DNA of 64,000 nucleotides from Anisakis pegreffii (taxonomy: Eukaryota > Nematoda > Chromadorea > Rhabditida > Anisakidae): positions 1-64,000 of the forward strand of contig JAPYMA010001124.1 of assembly GCA_035041965.1 (NCBI GenBank), written 5' to 3'. The notes beneath the pieces are model-generated. The model did not search any database. It was not told the DNA's origin and saw only the letters and a list, made by a program, of their open reading frames with translations. The translations under genes and the position numbers were made by a program. The stretch's first letter is position 1. Each line of letters begins with the position of its first letter. Shown here piece by piece: positions 42,001 to 53,200 of this stretch.

Positions 42001-45000
42001 AAAATATGTGCATCTACAGATGCCCGTTATGGCTCCATCGGCCTCAATGCCATACGGATTAAGCTCACCGATGATGTTATCACCGTACGCAACATTACCC
42101 TCACAACCTCAAAATCCTTCTGCGCAGCAATTGCCTACATCCGACCAAAATATCCCTTCTAGCCCTGGGGAGGGCAGAGATCTCACCGCTCTACAACTGA
42201 GCATGTCACTTGATCAGGTAAGATTGTTTGCAGCATTCTAACCCTTTGCTCAAGTATCTTATCACATTCATTGTTACTTGCTTCATATACATTTTCAAGG
42301 AGCCAGTCATTATGCAATCATTTCGCTAACATCTTCATTTATGGGTTGAATGGCTTCTGCGATCAAAAAATGAAGATGTCATTCGAGTGATTCAAGCAAA
42401 TAATGTTGTTTGATTGCTGTTTTGCAATCGGATAAGCATTGGACATGAATATGAGATTAGCATGAGAATATATCTGATTTAGTATAATCAACACTTGATA
42501 CGATCGCAACTGGACCAAGCACAGCAAACGGCACAAGTGGCAAGCTGTCAAGTGCAGTTGCTGCGAGATCAACTCACCAGCGAAACGACGGCTCGCATTG
42601 AGGCACAAGTAAGAGGGCGTTTGTGATTTACAGCAGCAGTCACGTTTCTCACATCTTTCACGATCACCTTCAATATTCGTTGTATTATTTCCTCAAGCAA
42701 TCTGCACTGAAGTCATCATATTAATGTCTTAAAATAACTGAAATGAGCGTCTGTCAGTAATAATGATCAGTGAGCCTCATTTGAGAAAGTAAATCGCTTT
42801 ACAGCGTTTCTTTCGTGATGCTACTACGTTACAAATAATCCTTAGCAAGGGGAAACAACCATACGGCTGGAAGAATAGTTAGAATATTCCATAAGATACT
42901 CTATGATCCTTACGAAAGTTTTTTTTTTTTGCATTTGTGGCACGACAGTTAAATCACAAATACATTGTTTCGTGCAGTCATCATTCACGGATAATGAAGA
43001 AATTTATATCGGCCAAATGGATTGTGATCCTTTCCGACTGTCGACATTTGCAAAAATAAGCTTCTTCATTTCAGTCACGAACTCATCAATTATTGAACGC
43101 CAATCGTGAGCTTCTCGAACAAGTTCAAGCATTAGTTAGTCGATTGCAAACGTTAGAGACCCGGCTGGCTGCCGAAATACAATCACCCGAAAACTTACCG
43201 GTTCGAAGTTTTGATAATTTGCGATAACATTTAGACGCGCTGATCAATTGATCATTCAGGCCTCAAATTTTCATTTAAAAAGTCAGAAATTTTATCTGTT
43301 GATAATGGCGACAAAAGTACCCATTCATTTTTCCAGCTCTCTCAAATATCCATTCTAGTATGCGAACATTCATTCCCTGAACATTATTACTCGCTGAATT
43401 GCAGTCAACCTCAGCAGCATCACCACCTCAACCATCCGGTCGAACAGCAGCTCGAGCTGGCACGGCCGCTGCCGCCTCACTGCCCAGGACGCCATCCAAT
43501 CTAGCACGTTCTTTCCATGAGCAGTTGGTCGCTGCCGAACCTAAACTACCCGGACCACCTCCTATTGATCCGTCCTTACCCTATCAGGTTTTCATTCTGT
43601 ATTTTTTGCATCTATCAGCGAAGTGCATGTGTCTGCAGTTATGATGCGAACGTCGTTCCACGTACCCCGAATTGGAGCTTCGGAAGCAAAGACTGGCAAT
43701 GAATCACATTGTGCATATCACTCCACAATGAACGATCATTTCAGCTGCAAACCTTAGCGGATATTCGTGCTGGATCGTTACCCCCAAAAGCGAATGAAGG
43801 TGCAACTGATACAAAACGACGTCCGATAGACGACACCGGAATAAGAACCGAACCTGAGAGTGGTGCCGAAGTAAGTTTGAATTTGATCACCGCATTTCCA
43901 TCGAAACTATTGCATTCATCCATCCATGATTACCGAATTTTCAACATATCTTGTTGGAATGATTGGCGAGGAATTGTGCATTTTCATCTTATGCGCCATA
44001 GGATCATTCATTTTTCGCATGCCGCATACAATTAACCCATGAAATGTCCATTTCTTGTTTTTGAACGTTTAATTGTGTTCGCATAGTAAAGTATTCTTAA
44101 ATGTTTCTGTGCATATAGGGTATAAAAGTGCGTGAGTATCGCCTTGTGTGATGTTTCTGGTCGACTGGAGTGGGACGTTTTGGCGCCGGACTTTCGCTGC
44201 AAGGATATTTCCGTTCAGTTGATGAACTTTAACATTTCACTGAAAAATGAGATAAACCATTGTTCGAGAAAATCTGGTGTATTCGGTTTTTCACTTTCCG
44301 ACTAGGGACCTAGGGGTTCTAAAAGTTCCTCTATTTCAGCTCAGGCATGCAGGGTCTAGTTTGGAACATTCACTCCGTGTGCTCCCGACCTATCAAAACG
44401 ACTGGCGCTGAAACGTTCTGCTTTCGGTGGTCGGTTGGGATTAGATGTCCTAGTTCATAACTGAGCGATCAAGTTCATGTTTCAGTTATAATATTCAATT
44501 AAGGATACAACTGACTACAGTTCTTCGGATCAGTATGAAAAGGCGTCATCAAGAAGACCAACGCAAGAAAGGGCGTCACCGCCACTTCCGCCTCTCGACG
44601 TGTTAATGTCAAATCCTCAAGTCATGCCAAATTTATCGTCCTTCTTTTCTGCTCAACCATTGCCCTTAAACTACATTCCTAGCTATATGCAATATACACC
44701 CACAAATAAGAAATCTGATGCTTCTTCAAAGGTAATTTTACATTCAGATCAACATTCGAATGAACGATTCATTTGCTTCCGTTAACAATTTGACTGCAAG
44801 AATTGGGGACATGGTGAAACAGATCTATGAAATAAACATATTACTAGGAACCAGTTTAGAGTAGAAGATTGTATGGGTCATGATGAGTGACAAGAAATAT
44901 TTTTAATATTTAGGTGATTGTTGAAGATGAGCAACAGGCGGGAGCATCCACGTCACCAGTAGTTCAAAAGAGAGTGAAGGAAAAGATGAGTGGTGTGCTG

Positions 45001-47310
45001 AAGGAGCGTGAATTTAATCGTATGTCGTTCAATCCAAAACTCCGCCGAGATACTACTGAGAATACGAGTGGTATTACTGAGGAGGCTGAGGACAACCCAA
45101 TTGATGAAGCATCCAAGAGGGATGAACGAGGAAACGACGAGTTCGTTGCTCTTTCAATACTTCAATTTAATCCCTCACTCCACGCTTGTAGATGAATCTA
45201 TCAAAATAGGTTTTCTTATGAACATTCATTCGATTTACCGTTTAAACAGAAATGGTCCGTAATCATGGCAAGATTTTTCACATAATGACTCCACGCACAA
45301 CATCAAAAGTGAATGATTTTAACCATTATCGTTTCATTCGTTCAATCAGACATTAATGCTGATTGCAATTACCCTCATATACATCTACTTTATGAGCATT
45401 CATAAGCTATCAATTGCGGCAAAGTTGTACGCCTTTGTGAACTTCATCAATATTATGACATGGCATGCCACTGAATCCGCAGTTGAAAAAGCGTCCACAC
45501 TAATTAAGCTTCATATATAACCGGTTAAAGCTCTCCTAATAATCATACATGTGTCTATGTCCTAAACAGTAGTTGAACCCATTCTCAGTTGTTCATCATC
45601 TAGGGGAACACGACCAGATGAATCGGAAGATAGTTCGAGACGGAAGACGAGTGGTAAACTTCGACAAATGTCAACATTCGAAGAGCCAACCAGTAGTGGT
45701 CACATTGATCAGCCGCGAAGCATTGAGTCGTTGTTCGCAGAGGACGATAAGGATTCAAGGTGACTGATTTCGTTGCTCACTCACAGCTTAATTCTGAGGT
45801 GGTGCTGCTGCTGATCAGTTCGCTACGACACTAACACTTTCATCTATCATAAAAAGCCATCATGTCATGTGCCCACGTGTTGACTTATCGTCTTCTTTTC
45901 TAGAAAAACGCTATCTCTAAGCTTCATAATACATTAACAGAATGTTCAAGTGTGCTCAATCAAACCACAACAACAATCATTTGCACTCAATTTAATGAAC
46001 ATTACATATATCATCATTTTTCATATTGCTTAAATAAAATAGCAACCTTGGCTGCTGAAAGCAAAATAACGAGATTGCTAGAAGGATAAAAGTTTTAAGC
46101 GAATGCTTTTATTACTTCAGTCATTCAGTCCTGCTTTAGGATAGCTGATGTGAAGAGAGTTATTAATATTGGGACACGAATTTTGATGAGGTTGTGCATT
46201 GAACAGATGTTGTATGTAGTGAAAAGTGGTGCTTCAAAGTAAAACGAAATTGTGCGCATAGATGCAAACTATCAATTGCAGTGTTATAACAGTGATTCGA
46301 CCTAACAATCTGGACGTCAGGAAACGGAATCCGAATCTGTCTCACTTAATCACCGACCCTCCACCATCTTCTCATCTCGCAACCGCTATGTACCCACCAC
46401 GCAAGAGCGCTATTCCATTAAACGTCTGTAGGGTTGGTCATCTTTTTATTGATAGCCCTTTTCCATTCCAGCTTTTGCTTTTCGTTGAGGCTTGTCCCAG
46501 TGTGGGGTCGCCATAACACATCCAAAATATATAATGATTCAATGTGGAATTTCTTCGGGTGTACTTCGAATATTTGCTTTGGGGTTATACTTTCAAGACG
46601 GATACCTTTCCTGACGCATATCTCTTGATCGTTCCGGGCATGATACGGAAGGCTGTTGGTTTGTAATCGCTACTCGCTGATTTGCTCATGTTTACCGACC
46701 AAACATGATTGTAATCATGATTTGTTTCAAGCCAGACTCACTGAAAACACAAACACTGCGAGCTTTGTCAGTTGATGTCGAAGAAAGTCAACCGCAATTG
46801 CAAGGTAACGGCCCTATAGCAGTGAGTGGTTCACCACATGCAAACCATATCGGCTTTTCGAAACGCAAGCAAACTGTGATTGGTGGAGATGGTCTTGGCG
46901 AGATGCGTTCGTTGCAAGAGGCACTCAAACAAGGATTATCCACTAGAAAACTTATTGCCCAAGATGACCTCGATGGAATGCGCACGTCGGTACTTTCACG
47001 TCATTTTGATGAATCTGTCTCTTTAATCTTCCACTTAGTCAGATGAAACGTCAATAGATTACTACTGCACATTAGCAGTTTCAACCGTTCAATATCATAT
47101 AAGCACACTTTTGATGATAATCATTTGGAACGATGTGAGTGATTGGATTGAAGAAAACATTTTAGTGCAAGAAGGCTGATGGATGTGCCAAAGCAGAAGC
47201 TGAGTGACCCGAATGTACTGGCGCGATTGACGCGTTCGCCTGTTTTCAAGACGGTTGATGGTTCGGGTGCTGGATCCGAGAGGCGGCAACCCAACGGCGC
47301 TCTTCCGTAG
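15019..47310 (+). CDS. dyc-1: DYC-1 / NOS1AP (CAPON) family PTB-domain adaptor, 20 exons
   Basis: Predicted exons: 15019-15135, 18914-18985, 19123-19212, 19577-19641, 21483-21591, 30761-30887, 37682-37833, 41106-41323, 41673-41805, 42020-42217, 42483-42608, 43075-43200, 43405-43587, 43745-43870, 44504-44731, 44914-45140, 45604-45759, 46321-46427, 46736-46985, 47166-47310. All junctions are GT-AG and keep phase, giving 984 aa ending in TAG. Residues 24-175 form a PTB domain very close to vertebrate NOS1AP ([55 protein letters not shown]). Residues 428-511 form a coiled coil also shared with NOS1AP ([20 protein letters not shown]). C. elegans DYC-1 is a muscle dense-body and neuronal adaptor linked genetically to dystrophin. 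The C terminus (NGALP) lacks the PDZ ligand by which vertebrate CAPON binds neuronal NOS. The exon 18/19 junction is ambiguous: 46423 joined to 46732 also keeps frame. Identity is near certain; single junctions are about 85% sure. Confidence 0.93.
24073..24101. repeat. CAG trinucleotide repeat
   Basis: Nine to ten CAG units with one interruption (CAAG) in intron 5 of dyc-1. Not in a supported exon. Confidence 0.9.
26472..26525. repeat. Two-copy ~27-bp tandem repeat
   Basis: TTTAAAGGTGTTTTGAGAGT occurs twice in immediate succession, separated by a few bases (TAAGGG), in intron 5 of dyc-1. Confidence 0.85.
27157..27339 (+). CDS. Candidate alternative first exon of dyc-1 (intron 5)
   Basis: A 61-codon open segment in the middle of the 9.2-kb intron 5 starts with ATG and ends at GAG|GTTTGT. 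It is strongly charged and coding-like ([37 protein letters not shown]), unlike the surrounding AT-rich intron. It ends in phase 0, the phase needed to join exon 6 (30761), which would give a protein keeping only the last PTB helix, the coiled coil and the tail. The open frame extends upstream to 27088, with a possible acceptor at about 27096, so a cassette exon is also possible. It could instead belong to an unrelated nested gene. Confidence 0.5.
31364..31381. repeat. Perfect 18-bp palindrome
   Basis: TTGATGCGCGCGCATCAA is its own reverse complement, a G+C-rich core inside AT-rich intron 6 of dyc-1. Confidence 0.9.
34603..34747 (+). CDS. Candidate alternative first exon of dyc-1 (intron 6)
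   Basis: An open segment in intron 6 begins with ATG (second ATG at 34609, earlier in-frame ATG at 34564) and encodes a highly charged peptide ([20 protein letters not shown], then MIEHGRH). A donor at CACG|GTGCGA leaves phase 1, exactly what exon 7 at 37682 needs, so the product would continue into the exon 7 acidic stretch with no PTB domain at all. Vertebrate NOS1AP also has a short isoform lacking the PTB domain. The strong charge bias and matching phase argue for coding. The alternative is a nested single-exon ORF running on to 34869. Confidence 0.5.
36165..36607. mobile_element. Foldback element with tRNA-like arms
   Basis: Imperfect inverted arms of about 115 bp (36165-36278 and 36490-36607) share CTCAGAGGTAGRGC, GGAAAGTTT and ACCGAGTRGTGTACCAAT, with a spacer of about 210 bp. 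Weaker inverted similarity continues outward on both sides. On the minus strand the left arm has tRNA-like promoter boxes (AACTCAGAGGTAGAGC and GATTCGACTCC), but no full cloverleaf. A tRNA-derived SINE pair inserted head to head, or a foldback transposon, are both possible. It lies in intron 6 of dyc-1. Confidence 0.7.
37834..41105. other. 3.3-kb intron 7 of dyc-1
   Basis: Holds the 39.2-kb inverted-repeat element. Nothing else supported. The later introns (200-630 bp) contain no features I can support. Confidence 0.7.
39175..39388. mobile_element. Inverted-repeat (MITE-like) element with duplicated end
   Basis: Two 76-bp arms (39187-39262 and 39313-39388) are inverted copies with about nine mismatches. 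Both arms carry GAATTGTAATAAC at the outer end and the ATTGAGGGATATCTC block at the inner end. The short spacer carries a second direct copy of the left end (GACATTATCTTGGAATTGTA at 39175 and 39281). Non-autonomous; located in intron 7 of dyc-1. Confidence 0.8.
42483..43200 (+). other. dyc-1: dyc-1 exons 11-12: central coiled coil
   Basis: Two 126-nt exons, each exactly 42 codons in phase 0, are separated by a 466-bp intron. Together they encode 84 residues rich in Leu, Gln and Glu with heptad spacing ([20 protein letters not shown], then [20 protein letters not shown]). This is the second segment, after the PTB domain, that clearly matches vertebrate NOS1AP. The equal exon lengths with matching phase would allow either exon to be skipped without a frameshift. 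Confidence 0.9.
43405..47310 (+). other. dyc-1: dyc-1 exons 13-20: long charged C-terminal tail
   Basis: Residues 512-984 are mostly Ser/Thr/Pro and charged residues with no recognised domain. Short conserved-looking blocks include LPNL-like [20 protein letters not shown] in exon 15, [14 protein letters not shown] in exon 16, [11 protein letters not shown] and [14 protein letters not shown] in exon 17, and [20 protein letters not shown] in exon 19. Exon 15 uses an AATTAAG acceptor at 44497-44503, which is the only in-phase choice. Exon 19 ends at AC|GTCGGT and exon 20 supplies [16 protein letters not shown] before the stop. Weak polyadenylation candidates (ATTAAA at 47453) lie about 145 bp beyond the stop. 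Confidence 0.8.
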
Positions 47311-49303
47311 CCGAAGCTGGTTGCGCTGTCGTCTCCCGCGACTCTTCTCTTCCTTTTCTTATCTTTTCCGTATTTCTCATCCAGCCGTCTCAAGGCTCTG
47401 TTTTATCTGTTAATACTCATCATCTCTTCGGACCATTCCATTTCATTGTGGCATTAAAGTTATCAGAAAATTTCTTGTTTGTATGATTTTCTCGTTATAA
47501 ATTATCGTCTGTCCGCTTCATTCAATTCATCAGAACTATTCGATCAGATTACTGATCTCTAAAAATTAATGTTCACGATTCGATTGCTTGATCATTTTCA
47601 ATGAGTATTTTAATGTATTCGTTCCTCTCCGATCATATCAAAAGAAGAACGTTTCAAGAACTGTATGAATAGGGTTGCATTTATATTATGTTGAGCTCAC
47701 TTATGTCGAAAGTTAACAGTAGGCATCGATTTGATATTGTTTCGTATAGTTTCTTTGAGATGAACTTGAATGCGCATGAGCTTAGGTGTCTCAATCACCT
47801 CGTTTGTATTTTGAGGCTGCAAGTTTTTTAGCTCTTGTTCATACGTTTTTGTCTAGTTCCGTGAAGTTTTGATTGATGTGATAAGGATTACATTGTGTGA
47901 AATGAGACATTTTCAAAGTGCGTCGCAATCAACCGTTCGTTTAGCGTTAAATGTTCGGTGAATCTCGACGTATTGCAGAAGTGTGTTATTCTCAAGATTG
48001 ATTCCACCACACTATAATTTTTCGCATTTTTTCAATGTTCCGCACCTCTTCTCTGTATCAGATATGCATATCAACGAACAATTTCAGCCTGCTTTCAAAA
48101 TTTTTCGCCCGAACCACTGATAGTGATTGGTGGTGTTCATCTAATAAGGATGTACCCCTCCAAACAATTGCAGTTGTTTTGGTTGTAATGCTCTGAGAAG
48201 TTACATACATTCAGGATATAATTGTGATGAGAATGAAACCAAATGTTTTTTTTCTAATTGTTGAGATTGCATACCGTAATCAAACCTGTGGCATATTTGT
48301 GTTGTCTTGATATGAGGTGGTTCTTGAAAATGTTTATTCCAACACAAATAGAATATTTATGAATCAACTGCTATTCGACGGAATCTTCACGCAATTTGTC
48401 TTCGGAAAAAATCATTAGAGATCAATGAAAATTACTTCCACAATGGGACTGAATGTGCTAGGTTCAATGCTGGCACAGTTTTGCGCCGCTCTTGTTTGGA
48501 ATTTAGTTCAGTTGAAACTTACTAAGCAATTCGCACTCGATGGATGATCTCTTTTCAAAATTTTCAAAGGAACCGAATTGAGAACGCTCATATTCAAGGT
48601 GAACACCAACCCAGAAATGCCACAGCCAAAGAATGTGAAAAATTATTGTGATAAGCAACAAACGAAGAATTGAGAATTATATTATTGATTAGCAGTTTTG
48701 TTTGTTTCAAATGGATGATTTCATGAATGAATAAATAAAAAATGATTCTTTTATTCAATTTCCTCCATTTCATCTTATTTCAACTCGATGACTGCATTGT
48801 TCTCAGTCCTCATGACTGCTTATATTTATTTCTATTAGAAATATTGTAACGATAGGATATTTTTCAAGCAAAATTCCTTTCAATACGCCTTAAAATTAAT
48901 TGTAAACATACTATAAAAGCACTTGCATATAAATGTGTTGGGGTAGCAATTTTTTGCATGGAAAGAAAGAAGTTCTGGAAAGCACAGGCCCAACCTCCGT
49001 GAAAGATGCCGTTTTCTGAAAACAATCTTTGTGAAATACATCTCCTAAAATAAATCGTCGCAAACGCTGTTCGGTCAAATTGTTTGTTTGCCTGAAGTGC
49101 CGTAGTGTACGAATGCCAAGCTTTGAAATTCTTCGGTCCAGTCCTCGGAAGTGTTGTCTTTCTGATCAGAAAAAAAACTCTAAAAATTCGTCGCAGAAAG
49201 ATGAGATTGAAAGATTGTGCTATCTCTACTGTGCATTTAATCTTTTCCGACTTAAACAGCGGTATGGTCTACTGATAGAGCTGATAGAACTGGTGGCCGC
49301 CAA

Positions 49304-49415
49304 TTTTCGGTGGCCATGACCGAAAATGAGCGAAGTTGAGCATTTGCTTCGCTCGTCGTTGGTCAACGAATCTCGGTAGCCTCTAATAGAGCGTTGAGCC
49401 TATGGCCACCGAAAA
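49304..49415. mobile_element. Small nested-hairpin element
   Basis: Perfect 14-bp terminal inverted repeats (TTTTCGGTGGCCAT) enclose inner stems TGACC/GGTCA and GAGCGAAG/CTTCGCTC, so the whole 112 bp folds on itself. No coding capacity. Confidence 0.72.
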
Positions 49416-49424
49416 AAAAATACT

Positions 49425-49620
49425 CTTACTTCTCTTGACCGGTCAGTCTGCCCGAAGACATTTTGCCTAACGGCAGTTTGCCTAAAGACATTGCCTATCG
49501 GAGAGTTTGCCTAAGGAACAGTTTGCCTATTGGACGAAATAACCATTAAAAACCGAATTTTCCGTTAGGCTAACTGTCCGTTAGGCAAAATATCTTTAGG
49601 CAGATCGACCCTTACTTCTC
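49425..49620. mobile_element. MITE-like element flanked by a 10-bp direct repeat
   Basis: Inverted arms of about 45 bp (49441-49486 and 49562-49610) share GACATTTTGCCTAACGG-type sequence. The interior repeats TTTGCCTA several times. CTTACTTCTC occurs exactly on both sides (49425-49434 and 49611-49620), as expected of a target-site duplication. A 9-11 bp duplication is typical of Mutator-like transposons. Confidence 0.75.
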
Positions 49621-50208
49621 AACCCTGCCCAGTGACCTTGCTGACCAATTTTTTTGTTTGAAGCAAAATTTCCTGCAAGTTGTCCTCTGACCACAACGCT
49701 TCTTTCGGATGGAAGAAACTGGTGAATTTCTGCAGTTCGTGAATCGCACACTATGGCGCTTTAGGCGGAGAAAAAAAACGAAATGATCTGGTGACCTTTC
49801 AAACTACTTATTTGAGGCCAAACTTTTCCTTTGACCAAACTAGGTCTCTTTCAGTGTTGGGATTTTGGAAATTCGAGATGTTCGCAAAGAATTGCAACCC
49901 TTTATATTTACATACATTAATGACCGAACGGAAATTGTTAGCGAGCTGAATGGCAAGAAGTAATGAGTTAATTGGAGAGATTTTTAAGGCTGCGATTTTG
50001 AAGAGTTGAGGATGTGATTTAAGAGTAAAATGCTATGCCTCAAATTTTGTGCTTTCTATTGACTTTTACGGTCTTTTCCGTTCGCACATCAGTCGGTATC
50101 CCGTCGGCAGTAATTCATCACACATCTCTAACGTTGACGATATGTTGAGTAAAATTCATGATGCAGTACAACTGCTATGAGGCAAGATGCGCGGTGAAAT
50201 AATGATCA

Positions 50209-53200
50209 TTAAAGCAATACAATGTAGCCAAGAACGAAGAATAATGTTATAGCGGTCATTGCAGCACCGTGAATGGCAACGAACGCATTCCTCCAGTCAG
50301 CCTGATAAGTGTTCAGTGTAGCATCGGCTTTCCCGAGCGATATTGATTCGTCTTGAACCGTATCAATCGAGTTGAAGACGCAGAAGATTTTATTCACTAT
50401 TCGTGAGCATCTTAAAAGGGATTTATTAATCGATGGCTAGACTGATGCGATGCAATTTGATGAGATGCGTCATCACATTTGTAAGAGTGGAAATTCGTAT
50501 GGTTTTCATGATCGCTTAATTTGCAATCGAAATTCAAATGAAACTAAAATAAAGCGAAAAAGTGCTTTACTGAATGAGCAATCCCCATGGCGGCAAAGTC
50601 CGTCGAATTTTGGTACACGTCCATAAGAATATCGAAACGCATATGCTTAGCGTGTTCATTATCATGGCGAATTGTTGAAATCCAACTGCAAAATGATACT
50701 TTTAGTTAGTCAAATTATGCTCACGTTAAAAAATTGGTTTCGGGATGCTAGTGAACGTTTCAGAAAATCGCATAGTCGAGTGAAGATTAACTGTGTTCTC
50801 AATTTCTCAAAAAATAATTTCCGCAACTCCATACTTGACAACTATCAGTAATGATGAACGTCAACACCGCTGTCAGGTGATGATTTGCATTCGTTGCCAG
50901 ATGCATTATTTGCTAGACATTCGAGAACACGCTATGTTTGATGAAGCAGATATTCATACAAAGGGCATTCGGTGTGGTTACATACGTAATTTTGGAGTTG
51001 TCGACGCTGCGCCAAGGAATGGAGCAATGTGATGCGAGAACAATTGTAGAGTGATGAATTGCAGGAAGAGAATGAACATTTTTGTGAGCAGCTGAATGCG
51101 AATCTTGCCAAGAAACGGTGTGAAAACAAAGAGTATCGATGTGATCGTCATTGGTAACGTGAGCTCAATTCGTACTGAATTACTTGCACGTTTCAGGTTG
51201 ATGCAGAAACCAAGCTGAAATTCATTTCATGAAACTGCTTCATTCCTGTGTCAGAGCACAGTTTCTTTGTATTTAGTCTACGCGTATAGCTTGTAACGTT
51301 GATATGTAGTTGTGATTAGCACTTCTGCACTTACTCTAGATTGTACTTCTGAAATGCAAAACATTCTCGAGCATTATCAGCTGAACGAGACACACTTTGA
51401 TGCGAACGAAATTCTCCACCTGTGTCATTTGGGCACTATCCACTTGTGCAGAGGGTATCGTTCCTGACATCAGCCATCCATAATCACGGAAATATTTTGG
51501 ATCGGTGAAAATCGGTTGACCGTTTGTAGCGAATCGAATTATTTCCTTAAATTTCGATTTAATTTGAATCTGACTGCGCATTATGTAATTGTTTTATGAG
51601 ACGAGTGTTACTGCAAGAAATATATTTTGCTATTGACTTTTGTCGTTAAACCACGCGTCGAGCAATTTTAAGTGAAGCTGCACAATTTGAATCAGGACAA
51701 ACATTGTAGCCATCAATGTCAATAATTTAAACAACTGAGACCAGTCTGAGGTTAGGCCAACCTGGTTCAAATGTGGTTCTATTTGATAGCAACATTTATA
51801 AACGTCATCAGGGAAATTTTTGAAATCCGTGTCATCGCAGAAGGTTTTCAACGAGAAATGAATTAGCGCATCAACAGTGCCATTGCTGGTTACTTTAATC
51901 TTTCGCATTTCCATAAAATCACCGTTTCGGATAGCCGTCTCATATCTGTAATCGAGCCACTGCAGACGCAGTCATTCACACAAAAGTTCCATATTCTTCA
52001 AACCGTAGGTGTTCAACGGTACTTCATTTCGGACGATATGAAAATGATCGCTTAAATTTCGCTGACTGATCGCTAAACGTAAACGATAAAACGAACGTTT
52101 GTGAGGTAAGAATTGGAACCCAGATGTGTGCGATTGAGTTTATCGTCATTTTGTCCAGCTTCCATTGTTGTGGGTCCCACGAAAGGCGTGGATCACTCCA
52201 AATTGTTTCCATATAACCGTGGATTGAGAGATCTTTCGCGAATTCATTCTGCAATTGCTCGCAAACCAGTTGACGAATTCAAACATCTTCTAAATATAAT
52301 TGCAACTATTTATGGAACTGCAGAGGTGAGCTGAGCGAGTTTCATAATTTTAAGTACATTTCGACTTCAACTGATGACAACTGTCAATGATTTTCAAGGA
52401 CGCAAAAGAGATGAATAGACCGGGAAGAGCATTTGCAACATGCCATTTTTGCCCAAAGATCATACGTTGCAAGGTAATTTGCAAGACTACAAGACTCCAT
52501 TGCGTAATGCAAAATAAATCATTTTGGTGTTACTGATTTGTTCATTCATGCATGAATAGTTGGTATTCACTCACGCATATTATTAAATCAACATGGAATG
52601 ATGAAAAATTGTGAGTACCAATTCGAAATGTTGTAAGGTAATTTGATTGAAGTTAATCGTGACTGGTGATGGTTTTTTCGTTCCAATGGAAGGTGGTAGT
52701 GTTGCGAGGGCATGTACCACACCAACATTCGCAGATTTGCGTTGTGCTTCACCAGCCAAATAATAGTACAAGCATTGTTCAAGTATACCAAATTGATGTT
52801 GTTCCAGTGTTTCAATATCTGAATTAATCATCTATCATTTCTGTCACTTTGGTTGCTTCCTTGTTGCATTCAATGATCATAAATGCAGAGGTTTAATGAT
52901 TAAGGTGCCATCTTAATGCAGTTTCATAATCCATTCACAAAACAAAAATTCGGATGGTTTCTGTTGATGGCGATGGTGTATTTTGTTTAACGAAATGAAT
53001 TCATTCGATAAACCTGTTCAACTTGATTTCTACACTTTAATTACATGTGATTAGCAATTATTGTCTCAATGCTCTTGTACAAGAACAAGTTTTCTCGTTC
53101 TATTAAAACTGCACATTTGAAGAGCACAAAAAAGTTATCATACGCCCGAGAAATTCATACATTCAACATTGATGGTTTTCGCACCTCCGGACAAGATTCA

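Larger units (their letters stand above)
37682..42217 (+). other. dyc-1: dyc-1 exons 7-10: Pro/Ser/Gln-rich linker
   Basis: These exons encode residues 194-427. Exon 7 begins with an acidic heptad-like stretch ([20 protein letters not shown]) and then a proline run before KRHSL. Exons 8-10 are low-complexity Ser/Thr/Pro/Gln sequence with methionine-rich patches ([13 protein letters not shown]). Exon 9 uses an AAAG acceptor at 41669-41672 rather than TTTCAG, and its in-frame reading is not the longest open frame there. It was chosen because only that frame joins exon 8 (phase 2) to exon 10 (phase 0). Expected to be disordered. Confidence 0.82.
47311..50208. other. Intergenic region between dyc-1 and the ion-channel pseudogene
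   Basis: The 3' ends of the two convergent genes face each other here. The only structures seen are the two small inverted-repeat elements at 49.3-49.6 kb. Confidence 0.7.

Noticed and set aside
51972..51974. In-frame TGA read as selenocysteine
   Set aside because: Cys-loop receptors are not selenoproteins, and a frameshift lies about 120 nt earlier in the same exon.
52050..52110. Micro-intron explaining the frame change in the ion-channel exon
   Set aside because: The only acceptor (GTTTAG) would give an intron of about 24 nt, or of 47 nt that deletes the conserved WVP motif and breaks phase.
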